From Massilia sp. W12 (GTDB taxonomy: Bacteria > Pseudomonadota > Gammaproteobacteria > Burkholderiales > Burkholderiaceae_D): DNA of 64,000 nucleotides. Made by a program: the position numbers and the translations under genes. The notes under the pieces were generated by a model, which was not told the origin of the DNA, made no database searches, and worked only from the letters and a program-made list of their open reading frames with translations. Location of the stretch: the NCBI RefSeq assembly GCF_037300705.1, contig NZ_CP147776.1, positions 1,178,001 to 1,242,000 of the forward strand, in the 5' to 3' direction. Shown piece by piece: positions 51,854 to 60,203 of this stretch (positions are counted from its first letter, which is position 1; each line of letters begins with the position of its first letter).

Positions 51854-54728
51854 GCCCGGCGGCTCCCTGTTGTGCGCCTGGTGCGCAAAGTGGTAAATCC
51901 AGCGTCACAATCACCCCTTTGCCTTGCTGGCTGACAATGCCGATTGCGCCGCCCAAGAGCTGGTGCACGATATTGTGGCAAATTGATAAGCCCAAACCCG
52001 TGCACCCTTGCCCCATGCGGGTGGTGAAAAACGGATCGAACACCTGTTTCAGATGCGGCGGCGCAATCCCGGCGCCATTATCCTCAAAGCTCAGGCGCAC
52101 GCGTCGCCCGCTCTGCTGCGCGCATAAACGCATGCGGCCATTGCGTCTGCCGTCAAAACCATGACGCAGGGCGTTGTCGATCAAGTGCGTGATCACTTGG
52201 CCCAGCGGGCCGGGATAGCTGTGCAGCATGATGCCGGCATCGATTTCCAGCAGCAGTTCATGCCCGTCCGGACGCAAACGGTTCATCACTGTGGCCAGAA
52301 TCTCATGCAGGGTTTGCTGCAATTCAAAATCGCGCAATTGTTCGGTGGTGCGGTCCAGCGCCACTTGTTTAAAGCTGCCGACCAATTGCGCGGCCTGGCG
52401 CAAGCCGCGCAAAATCACGGCGGCCCCTTCGTCTGCTTCCTCCACCCATAATTGCAGTTCGGACAGGCGCAGTTGCTGGCGGTCGAGCAAATCCTGGATT
52501 TGCCCATTGCGTTGCAACAGCGCGCTGCTCATGATCAGCGCATTGCCCAGCGGCGTGTTTAATTCATGCGCCACGCCGGCCACCAGCCCGCCCAGCGAGC
52601 CGAGTTTTTCCTGCGCCGCTAAGCGGGTGTGGGTGTGTTGCAATTGGTCGTAGGCGTTCGCATTCGCCAGCGCAATCGCGCCATATGCGCACAGCGAGCG
52701 GAAAATCAGGCGTTCCCTTTCGCCATAGGCATGCCGTTGCAGTGACTGCACCGTCATCACGCCCAGCGCCTGGCCGGCTGCGCACAGCGGCGCGAACAGC
52801 GCGCACAGACTGGCGCGCGTGCCGGGGATCACGCTGTCTTCATCTTCCGGGTTGCGATCATCCAAAATCTCGCTTTGCTCACGCAAGGCGCGCGCAGACA
52901 GCGCATGCGGATTATTGCAGGCGATGCGGCCAGCCGGCAGCGCGCAACCGGCTTCTATGCCAAAGGCGCGCTCCAGCCATAAACCATCTTCATGCAATAA
53001 ATAGATGGCAAAAGAACTGACATCGAGCATTTGATGCACATGGCGGTTGAGCGCGGTAAATACCGAGTGGCGTTCGCGGTGGGCGGTGATTTCCTGGCCG
53101 ATTTGCGATAAATGCGCCAGCGTCGCGGTCATTTGCTGCAAACTCAGGGCGCGTTGCGCTTCGGCTTGCGCCAGCTGGCGGTGATATTCGCCCTCCGCCT
53201 GGGTTTGTTCGGTGTGCTGGCGGATTTGCAGCGCAATGGCGCGATTGGTGGCTTGCTGGCTGTGGGTTTTTTCGCGCGCCAGATTCGCTTCCCGCGCCAA
53301 TTGATAGGCCTGGGCGTAATCGCCCAGACGGGCATAGGCGTTGGCGGCCTGATCCAGCAAATCGCCGGCGATGGTGTAGCCTTGGATCGCTTTGCCGATG
53401 GCGATCGCCTGTTCCAGTAGATACAGCTCGGGGTCTTGCGCCGGTGTTTGCGCGGGCGGGCTGGCGTGCTCCCACTGCGCCGGGTGCGGCAAGTCCGGAT
53501 GCTGGTGGTGAATATGCGCCAAGACTTGCAAGACTTCGATTTGGCGTGCGCCGTCATGTTGCCGGCGCGCCAATTCCAATGCGGTTTGCGCCGCCGCCAG
53601 TGCGCCAGGCCCATCGCCCAGTTCGCACAGCGCATGCGCCTGACCGCGCCACGCGCTGGCGAAAAAATCCGCCTGCTCCAGCGCCGCCGCCTGCTCATAG
53701 AGTTGATGGAAATGCTCCAGCGCGACTTGATATTCGCCATTTTCCAGCGCCAGATCGGCCAGATATTCCAGCGTGATGCTTTGATTGCGCGAGCCGGTGA
53801 AGGGCTGCAGCACATGCATGGCTTCATCCAGCATGCGCGCGGCGCTGTCGCGCCGTCCCAGATGACGCATGACTTGCGCGGTTTGGGTCAGGCAGACGCC
53901 GATGCACAGCGGCCAGTTGCTGCGGCGCGCCATTTCCAGCCCGTGCTGCATCCACTGCAGCGCGGCGTGATGGTCGTTCAAACAGCAAAATGAATCGCCG
54001 ATATTGCCGGCGATGAACAGAGCGCGGCGCAGCATGCCGCATTGCAATGCGGCTTGATGCGCGCGCATATGCAACATCGCCGAGCGGCCAAAATCGCCAT
54101 GCATCCAGGCTGATGCGGCGAGAAAATCGCAATGCGTCAAGACTTCCAGGGGATGGGCCTCCGGCCCCGGTTCGCTGATCTGCGGCCCCCAGTGCGCCAA
54201 GGCGCTGCGCGCATCGTGCAACAACGCGGCATAGGAAGCCAAACCCTGCACCACCAAGGCGCGCCAGGGGTCCGGCGCACAGGCGGCGGCGGCTTTGAGC
54301 ATGGCGTCTTCTTGCGCGGTGTCGCCACGGTCAGCTGACATGCGGCTTTGCAGAATCAGGGCGTCGCAGTAAATTGCGGCTTCGTGGTGTTGCGTCAGCA
54401 ATTGCTGGCATTGTTCGAGCAAAGCCTGGGCTGCATCCATATTTGCGTACAGCCAAAAAGCTTCTGCGCGCAGCAGCAACAGCCGCATTTTGCCGTGGGT
54501 GTGCAGGCTGGCTTGCCAGGGGCTGTGCGGCAACAGCATTTCAGCTTCATCGGCCAAGTCCAGCGCGCGCCGCGTATCGCGCTGCCGCAAGCCCCAGGCC
54601 AATTGCAGCATGGCCGGCAAACGCGCGCAGCCGGCTTCGCGCAGCAGGGTTTGCTCCAGCCGGCTTATGCCTTCATCGAGTAAAACGATGTCGGGCGCTA
54701 AATGCAAAATCTCAGCCTGGGTTCGCAT
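51840..54728 (-). CDS. TPR-GAF-histidine kinase, array member 1 (first in operon)
   Basis: A 962-residue soluble kinase, the longest and most diverged member. The TPR-like region includes LQLAWGLRQRDTRRAL and LRRALFIAGNIGDSFCCLND. The GAF domain has MLDVSSFAIYLLHEDG and YGERERLIFRSLCAYGAIAL. The kinase core is intact: LVAGVAHELNTPLG (His about 721), LIDNALRHGF, FEDNGAGIA, FDPFFTTRMG, TGLGLSICHN. It has an extra C-terminal tail of about 15 polar residues. The start at 54728 lacks a strong Shine-Dalgarno. As the first gene it carries the likely operon promoter upstream. Confidence 0.9.
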   Translation of the reverse strand: MRTQAEILHLAPDIVLLDEGISRLEQTLLREAGCARLPAMLQLAWGLRQRDTRRALDLADEAEMLLPHSPWQASLHTHGKMRLLLLRAEAFWLYANMDAAQALLEQCQQLLTQHHEAAIYCDALILQSRMSADRGDTAQEDAMLKAAAACAPDPWRALVVQGLASYAALLHDARSALAHWGPQISEPGPEAHPLEVLTHCDFLAASAWMHGDFGRSAMLHMRAHQAALQCGMLRRALFIAGNIGDSFCCLNDHHAALQWMQHGLEMARRSNWPLCIGVCLTQTAQVMRHLGRRDSAARMLDEAMHVLQPFTGSRNQSITLEYLADLALENGEYQVALEHFHQLYEQAAALEQADFFASAWRGQAHALCELGDGPGALAAAQTALELARRQHDGARQIEVLQVLAHIHHQHPDLPHPAQWEHASPPAQTPAQDPELYLLEQAIAIGKAIQGYTIAGDLLDQAANAYARLGDYAQAYQLAREANLAREKTHSQQATNRAIALQIRQHTEQTQAEGEYHRQLAQAEAQRALSLQQMTATLAHLSQIGQEITAHRERHSVFTALNRHVHQMLDVSSFAIYLLHEDGLWLERAFGIEAGCALPAGRIACNNPHALSARALREQSEILDDRNPEDEDSVIPGTRASLCALFAPLCAAGQALGVMTVQSLQRHAYGERERLIFRSLCAYGAIALANANAYDQLQHTHTRLAAQEKLGSLGGLVAGVAHELNTPLGNALIMSSALLQRNGQIQDLLDRQQLRLSELQLWVEEADEGAAVILRGLRQAAQLVGSFKQVALDRTTEQLRDFELQQTLHEILATVMNRLRPDGHELLLEIDAGIMLHSYPGPLGQVITHLIDNALRHGFDGRRNGRMRLCAQQSGRRVRLSFEDNGAGIAPPHLKQVFDPFFTTRMGQGCTGLGLSICHNIVHQLLGGAIGIVSQQGKGVIVTLDLPLCAPGAQQGAAGHGQD

Positions 54729-54762
54729 GTGCGTATCGGTTCAGCCATCCACTGACAGGGAT

Positions 54763-54784
54763 ATTGTATTGTGGCATTGCCACA
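54763..54784 (-). promoter_or_regulatory. Candidate -10 and palindromic operator upstream of the kinase array
   Basis: On the minus strand TACAAT (54768-54763) lies 35 bases before the first kinase start. Immediately upstream is a perfect inverted repeat TGTGGC-N3-GCCACA (54770-54784) where the spacer to a -35 would be. No good -35 is visible, which suits an activator-dependent or repressed promoter. Confidence 0.35.
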
Positions 54785-54932
54785 GCGCACTGGTGCGGTT
54801 TATTGCAGACAATCCGGAAAAAAATATGCGACAGATGTCTGTTTGCTCATATTTTCATGAAATGATTATCTCGTTGATAATTTTGTCTGCAAATCCAGGG
54901 CGGCGGCTTGTCGCCCTGGTCTGGGAGTCGGC

Positions 54933-55550
54933 TCACGATGCGCAAGGACTGGCGGGCGCGGCTTGCGCGCTGTCGTCGGCTGCGCCGGCAGGCGGCAAAT
55001 GGCGCTCCATGCCGGTGGGCAGGCCATCCAGACTGACCATATTCGCATTGCGCCAGAATTCCCTGATCACCGCCTCGCCTTTTTTATTCGCCCATTTTTC
55101 GAGTGTGCCGCGTTCTTTCACAAATTCCATGCGCGGCACGCCAAAGCCGCAAGAGGTTTGCACCAGATCGATTTCCAGCACAAACACCTGACGCGCGCCG
55201 GCCACACCCTGTTCAAAATGGGCCAGCAGCGCCGGCCATTCCGGCGCATCGCAGTGATACATGCGGGCCTGACCATACAGACGCAAAATCAGCGGCGCTT
55301 TGTCAAATGAGCAAAACATCATGGTCATGCGCGGATGGGTTTGCAAATGGGTCGCGGTCTCATTCCCGGTTCCCGTGCCATTCACCCACAATACTTCGGT
55401 CGGGGACAGCACGCGCAGGCTGTCCATCCCTTTGGGCGACAGATTGATGCGGCCTTCGGCGGTGGCGGTGGATACAAAAAACAGATGCTGCCGTTGGATG
55501 AATTCGATTAATTCCTGGCTCAATTGCGGAAAACGCCCGTCATCACTCAT
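54933..55550 (-). CDS. Pyridoxamine 5'-phosphate oxidase-family flavoprotein
   Basis: A 205-residue split-barrel (PPOX-class) protein. HLFFVSTATAEGRINLSPKGMDSLRVLSPTEVLWVNGTGTGNETATHLQTHPRMTMMF is the typical FMN or F420 binding half. The C-terminal part has SCGFGVPRMEFVKER and an Ala-rich tail. Closest known groups are general-stress or haem-utilisation-like PPOX proteins, not PdxH itself. It is a single gene with unknown substrate. Confidence 0.85.
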   Translation of the reverse strand: MSDDGRFPQLSQELIEFIQRQHLFFVSTATAEGRINLSPKGMDSLRVLSPTEVLWVNGTGTGNETATHLQTHPRMTMMFCSFDKAPLILRLYGQARMYHCDAPEWPALLAHFEQGVAGARQVFVLEIDLVQTSCGFGVPRMEFVKERGTLEKWANKKGEAVIREFWRNANMVSLDGLPTGMERHLPPAGAADDSAQAAPASPCAS

Positions 55551-55639
55551 AGTTGCCTCACATAAATGCGAAAGGCATCAGGGTAGCAGGTTTTGGCCTG
55601 AGCGGGAGGCCGCCCGGCATGTCGCCGGGCGTGCAGACA

Positions 55640-56902
55640 TTAATGCTTGTGTTCGCCAATCAAAGCTTCGGAATCGTACTCGCGCTGGTTCATGCGGTGG
55701 CGCACCATCACCAGCATCATCGTGACAGAAACAAACATGCCGAAGAAAATGATGATGGTGTAAATGCTCATGTCCATCTTGGTCATCAGAGCGTACACCG
55801 CCAGCATGGTCAGAATTGACAGATTTTCATTGAAGTTCTGCACCGAAATCGAATCGCCCGCATTCATCAGAATATGGCCGCGATGCTGCAGCAGGGCATT
55901 CATCGGCACCACAAAAAAGCCCGACAGCAAACCCACCAGAATCAATAGCGGGGCCGCGCTCCAGATCGTGTCAATGCCGGTCATGGCCATCACCACAAAA
56001 CCCATCGCCACCCCCATCCACAGTACGCGCAGCGATTTTCTGAGCGTGATCATGGAAGCGGCGGCCACTGCGCCCAGCGCGACCCCGATCGCCACCACGC
56101 CTTGCAGATACGAGGCATGGTGCAGCGGCATATTCAAAGCCTTGTCGGCCCATTTGATGACGATGAATTGCAAGGTGGCGCCAGCGCCCCAGAACAGGGT
56201 GGTGACTGCCAGCGAAATCTGGCCCAAGCGGTCGCGCCACAGCAGGCCGACGCAGGTGGAGAAATGGCTGATTAATTGCAGAGGGTTGCGATGATGGCGG
56301 CGATAGCGCACGCCGGTGTCAGGAATCCGCAGATTGAACATGGCGGCAATCATATACACTGCCGTGATGACGCTCAGCGCCGCTTCCGCCGGGGTGTCAA
56401 TCCCGCTGTTGATGCCGGGCATATCAAACAACAGCAGTTGGGCGGAGATTTTCGGATTTACCAACACCCCGCCCAGCACCGTGCCCAGAATGATGGAGAG
56501 CACGGTCAAGCCCTCAATCCAGCCATTCGCCGCGACCAATTTTTCCGGCGGCAGCAATTCCGTCAAAATGCCGTATTTGGCCGGCGAGTAGGCCGCCGCG
56601 CCAAAGCCCACCACCGCATACGCCGCCAGCGGGTGCACATCAAAAAACATCAGGCTGCAGCCGCATACCTTGATCAGATTTGAAATGAACATCACGCGCC
56701 CTTTGGGCATCGAATCGGCAAAGCTGCCGACAAAGGCGGCTAACAGCACATACGAGAGCACAAAGAAAAGTTTGAGCAGAGGCGACATCCATTCCGGCGC
56801 ATGGATAGCGGCCAGCATGGCCATGGCCGCGATCAGCAGCGCATTGTCGGCCAGCGAAGAAAAAAACTGCGCCGACATAATGGTATAAAAACCGCGTTTC
56901 AT
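55640..56902 (-). CDS. lplT: Lysophospholipid transporter LplT (MFS)
   Basis: A 420-residue protein with about 12 membrane helices. MKRGFYTIMSAQFFSSLADNALLIAAMAML and AYSPAKYGILTELLPPEKLVAANGWIEGLTVLSIILGTVLGG are characteristic LplT segments. LplT flips lysophosphatidylethanolamine inward for re-acylation. The ATG at 56902 is preferred; an in-frame TTG at 56932 adds ten residues. No aas acyltransferase gene is adjacent. It is divergent from alr, an arrangement often seen in Burkholderiales. Confidence 0.88.
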   Translation of the reverse strand: MKRGFYTIMSAQFFSSLADNALLIAAMAMLAAIHAPEWMSPLLKLFFVLSYVLLAAFVGSFADSMPKGRVMFISNLIKVCGCSLMFFDVHPLAAYAVVGFGAAAYSPAKYGILTELLPPEKLVAANGWIEGLTVLSIILGTVLGGVLVNPKISAQLLLFDMPGINSGIDTPAEAALSVITAVYMIAAMFNLRIPDTGVRYRRHHRNPLQLISHFSTCVGLLWRDRLGQISLAVTTLFWGAGATLQFIVIKWADKALNMPLHHASYLQGVVAIGVALGAVAAASMITLRKSLRVLWMGVAMGFVVMAMTGIDTIWSAAPLLILVGLLSGFFVVPMNALLQHRGHILMNAGDSISVQNFNENLSILTMLAVYALMTKMDMSIYTIIIFFGMFVSVTMMLVMVRHRMNQREYDSEALIGEHKH

Positions 56903-57159
56903 CCTGGGTGGGCTAGATGCCTGTGAATGCAAATGGCTTGCTTTATACCATGAAAAACGCGCAAATCAGCGCAAAACCGGGAAAAAGCCTTGCCGCATAC
57001 TTTGGCGTGATGTGCTTTCCAGGGATTTATCAATTTCTTTGATGAAATAAATAAGCTTTCAGTAATGCAATGTTTTTCTGCATTTCCGCCCAAATGCGCT
57101 GCGTGTTTCGCAGGCTGATTTTGTAAAATACACAGCATCCCGTCATTCAGGAGCCAGGC

Positions 57160-58236
57160 ATGCCCCGTCCACTTTGCGCCACCATTCATCTTTCCGCCCT
57201 GCATCACAATTTGGGTGTGGTTCGCCGCCATGCGCCCGGCGTCAAAGTCTGGGCGGTGGTGAAAGCCAATGCGTATGGCCACGGCATTGAGCGCGCCTTG
57301 CGCGGTTTCGCCGAGGCCGATGGTTTGGCCCTGATTGAGCCGGATGCGGCCTTGAAATTGCGCGCGCTCGGCTGGCAAAAGCCGGTCTTATTGCTGGAAG
57401 GTTTTTTTGATCCGAGCGATTTGCCGCCGCTGTCTGCGGCGCGGATTGAAGTCGCGGTTCATTGTTTTGAGCAAATCGCGATGCTGGAAGCGGCGCAATT
57501 GGCCACCCCCATGAATGTGCATCTGAAAATGAATACCGGCATGAACCGCCTGGGTGTGATGCCGGCGGACTATGCAACTGCGCATGCGCGTCTGGCGGCC
57601 TGCCCGAATGTGGCCAAGATCAGCCTGATGACCCATTTCGCCAATGGCGAGGCGCAATCGGCGCATGTGTTGCCGGTGGCCGAGCAGGTGCGCCGCTTTC
57701 AGCAGGGGGCCGCCGGTTTGAGCGGTGAGCGCAGCTTATCCAATTCCGCCGCCGTGCTCTTGCATCCTTTGCTGGGTTGCGATTGGGTGCGGCCAGGGAT
57801 TATGTTGTACGGCGCCACACCGGGCGGCAAGAGTGCGCAGGAATTCGGCTTGCAGGCGGCGATGACCTTGTCTTCAGAAATTATCGGGGTGCAGGAATTG
57901 ACGGCGGGCGAGGCGGTCGGCTATGGCTGCCGCTTTATCGCCCCGGTGCCGATGCGGGTCGGGGTGGTGGCTTGCGGTTATGCCGACGGCTATCCGCGTC
58001 ACGCCCAGGACGGTGCGCCGGTGCTGGTGGCTGGCGTGCGCACCCGTTTGCTGGGACGCGTCTCGATGGATATGCTGGCAGTCGATTTGACCCCTGTGCC
58101 CGGCGCCCGTGTGGGCAGCCAGGTGATTTTATGGGGCAAGGATTTGCCGATCGACGAGGTGGCGCAAGCCGCCGGCACAATCGGCTATGAATTGATGTGC
58201 GCAGTGGCCCCGCGCGTGCGGATTTTGGAAGATTAA
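57160..58236 (+). CDS. alr: Alanine racemase
   Basis: A 358-residue PLP enzyme producing D-alanine for peptidoglycan. The PLP lysine is in [13 protein letters not shown] (about residue 34). Conserved [20 protein letters not shown] and [10 protein letters not shown] follow, and the C-terminal domain supplies the second-subunit Tyr in [19 protein letters not shown], with [14 protein letters not shown]. Length and motifs are normal. It ends 7 bases from the convergent SDR gene. Confidence 0.96.
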   Translation: MPRPLCATIHLSALHHNLGVVRRHAPGVKVWAVVKANAYGHGIERALRGFAEADGLALIEPDAALKLRALGWQKPVLLLEGFFDPSDLPPLSAARIEVAVHCFEQIAMLEAAQLATPMNVHLKMNTGMNRLGVMPADYATAHARLAACPNVAKISLMTHFANGEAQSAHVLPVAEQVRRFQQGAAGLSGERSLSNSAAVLLHPLLGCDWVRPGIMLYGATPGGKSAQEFGLQAAMTLSSEIIGVQELTAGEAVGYGCRFIAPVPMRVGVVACGYADGYPRHAQDGAPVLVAGVRTRLLGRVSMDMLAVDLTPVPGARVGSQVILWGKDLPIDEVAQAAGTIGYELMCAVAPRVRILED

Positions 58237-58243
58237 AACATCC

Positions 58244-59095
58244 TCAGTCGCTGCGTTTGGCGACGCGCTCAAATACAGTATGGGCGCGCGCCAGATTCAT
58301 ACTCCAGGCGGTTAAGCGCGGCGCCAGGTTGTAGCACATGCAGCTCAAGCGGGTTGAAAAAGGGGCCAGGATTTTTTCATGCGATTGCGCGCGCGCCAAG
58401 GTGCGCACTATATACGCCACCACCTCTGGCGCCGGAATCGCGCCCACCAGGGGCGGCGCGTGAATGCCATGCGCTTCGGCTTGATCGGCGTACATCCCGG
58501 CCCCGCTGACAAAGCCGGGGCAGATCAGCGACACCGCAAGCGCGCTGCCCTGACGTTGCATGGTGGCGCGCAGTGAGCGCGTAAAGCCTACCAGCCCATG
58601 TTTGCCGGCGGCATACATATCGCCGAATTCCACCGGCAAAAAGCCGGCCACTGAAGCCAGATTCAGAATGTGTCCGCTGTTGCGCGCCTGCATGGCGGGC
58701 AAAAGGGCGTCGGTGAGCAGCATCGGCGCTTGCAAATTCACCGCCAGCATCTGGCAAATCGCCGCGCTGCTGCTGCGCGTGTGCATCAGTCCGGCGTTAT
58801 TGATCAGGATGTCGGGTGCGCCGAACAGATTTTTGGCTTCCTGCGCCAGCGCCAGCACTTCGGTGCTGTTGCCCAAATCGCAAGGATGCAGATGAATCGG
58901 CGCGCGGGCGCCGCCGGCTTGCAAGCTTTGCCGCAGCTGCTGCAATTGTTCATGATTGCGCGCGCTGAGCAGTAATTCAACGCCGCAGGCGGCCAGCTCT
59001 TGCGCCAGGAGGCTGCCCAGGCCGCGACTGGCGCCGGTCAGCAGGGCGCGCTTGCCATTCAGGCAGGCGCGCAAAGCAGGGGAGGTGTGTGTCAC
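58244..59095 (-). CDS. Short-chain dehydrogenase/reductase
   Basis: A 283-residue SDR. Cofactor motif LLTGASRGLGSLLAQEL (TGxxxGxG, about residue 19), LINNAGLMHT and the catalytic LNLASVAGFLPVEFGDMYAAGKHGLVGFTRSL with Ser, Tyr and Lys are all present. It is last in a three-gene minus-strand set with a KASIII-like synthase and a sulfotransferase, so it probably reduces the ketone product of that synthase. Confidence 0.88.
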   Translation of the reverse strand: MTHTSPALRACLNGKRALLTGASRGLGSLLAQELAACGVELLLSARNHEQLQQLRQSLQAGGARAPIHLHPCDLGNSTEVLALAQEAKNLFGAPDILINNAGLMHTRSSSAAICQMLAVNLQAPMLLTDALLPAMQARNSGHILNLASVAGFLPVEFGDMYAAGKHGLVGFTRSLRATMQRQGSALAVSLICPGFVSGAGMYADQAEAHGIHAPPLVGAIPAPEVVAYIVRTLARAQSHEKILAPFSTRLSCMCYNLAPRLTAWSMNLARAHTVFERVAKRSD

Positions 59096-59150
59096 AGTAG
59101 TCCTTGCCGGCTGCCCTCAGGCCAGCGGCGCCGGACTGTGACAGCCAAGA

Positions 59151-60203
59151 TCAGTATTCAAACGAGCAGGCGGCAAACGACATGCCGGCGCTGCCCACCC
59201 AAAAGGCCAGCCGGTCGCCGCGCTTGATGGCTTGTTTTTCCTGCGCCAGATACAAGGCGGCCGGCACCGAGGCCGACACCAGATTGCCATACTCGGGATA
59301 AACGCAATGCAAACGGTCTTCCATCCCGGCCAGCTGGGCGAATTCGCGCCACTCCGCCCAGGAAGAAGAATGGGTGAACACGCCTTTGATTTCTTCTTTG
59401 CGCGGCACGGCTTTGGCGAACACTTCTTGCAGCGGCTGTTCCGCTGCATCGTGCAAGGCGCTGCCAAAGGAAACGAAACGCCAGGGGCCGTTTTTGGCGA
59501 TTTTATCCGAAGGCGCGCAATAGTGCTCCCAGGATTCAGTGGCCACGCTGCATAAATCGGCCAGATCCGGGCGCGATTGGAAGGCCCAGCGCCAGGGCGG
59601 CAGATTGGCGTCGGCGGTCAACAGCGTGGCGGAAGCGCCTGTGCCAATGGTGTAGCTGGGGAACATCCATTCCACTTGCGACTCATCAAACAAACGGTAA
59701 TTGCCCGGATACAGCGGGCCGCCTTCGACGGTGTTGCATTCGCTGTTGACCACCAGAATGCGGCGGTAGCGGCCCGTGGTGAGCAGCGCTTCAGCCATTT
59801 GCAGCGCGCGCATCCAGCTCATACAGGCGTCCAGAATGTCGAAGCATTCGACATGGTTCCAGCCTAAGGCTTGCGCCATTAAATATGATTGGCCAGGCTC
59901 CATACAGCCTTTGCCGATGCCAACCCAGATCATCAGATCAACTTCTTTTTCGCTGCAGTTGGCGCTTTGCAAAGCCTTGGCGATGGCATCTTTGGCCAGT
60001 TGCAAAGGGGTTTCGCCGGGCGCCAGCCAGAGGCGGTGATTGGCGCCGGATAAGCGCAGATAGCGCCCTATTCTGCGCAGACATTGGTCCAGGTCGCCGT
60101 GAAATGTTTCACTGCTGTGCTGCCGGATTAAGGAAAGGATTTCGTGATTGCAAACGGTGCGGGAGGGAAAGGCGGCGGCGACCGCCTCGATTTTCATGCT
60201 CAT
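59151..60203 (-). CDS. KASIII (FabH-like) ketoacyl synthase
   Basis: A 350-residue thiolase-fold enzyme. The catalytic Cys is in FDILDACMSWMRALQMA (about residue 124), His in GVFTHSSSWAEW (about 284) and Asn in YPEYGNLVSASVPAALY (about 314), so the Cys-His-Asn triad of FabH-type enzymes is complete. The region between has an unusual Trp- and Pro-rich insertion (ANLPPWRWAFQSRP). The divergence from housekeeping FabH and the partners (sulfotransferase upstream with a 4-base overlap, SDR downstream) suggest specialised lipid or natural-product synthesis. Confidence 0.87.
   Translation of the reverse strand: MSMKIEAVAAAFPSRTVCNHEILSLIRQHSSETFHGDLDQCLRRIGRYLRLSGANHRLWLAPGETPLQLAKDAIAKALQSANCSEKEVDLMIWVGIGKGCMEPGQSYLMAQALGWNHVECFDILDACMSWMRALQMAEALLTTGRYRRILVVNSECNTVEGGPLYPGNYRLFDESQVEWMFPSYTIGTGASATLLTADANLPPWRWAFQSRPDLADLCSVATESWEHYCAPSDKIAKNGPWRFVSFGSALHDAAEQPLQEVFAKAVPRKEEIKGVFTHSSSWAEWREFAQLAGMEDRLHCVYPEYGNLVSASVPAALYLAQEKQAIKRGDRLAFWVGSAGMSFAACSFEY

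Noticed and set aside
38021-54728. Plus-strand open frames across the kinase array (for example 40952-41659, 44664-45857 and 46956-47918)
   Set aside because: All are antisense to conserved kinase domains and have repetitive, low-complexity composition.
38021-54728. Whether the array could be one gene broken by frameshifts
   Set aside because: Each frame starts with the same N-terminal pattern and ends with a full kinase C-terminus, so they are separate complete paralogs.
59121-59135. Fourth copy of the dispersed repeat (CCAGCGGCGCCGGAC)
   Set aside because: Only 15 bases match and the rest of the element is absent; chance is likely in GC-rich DNA.
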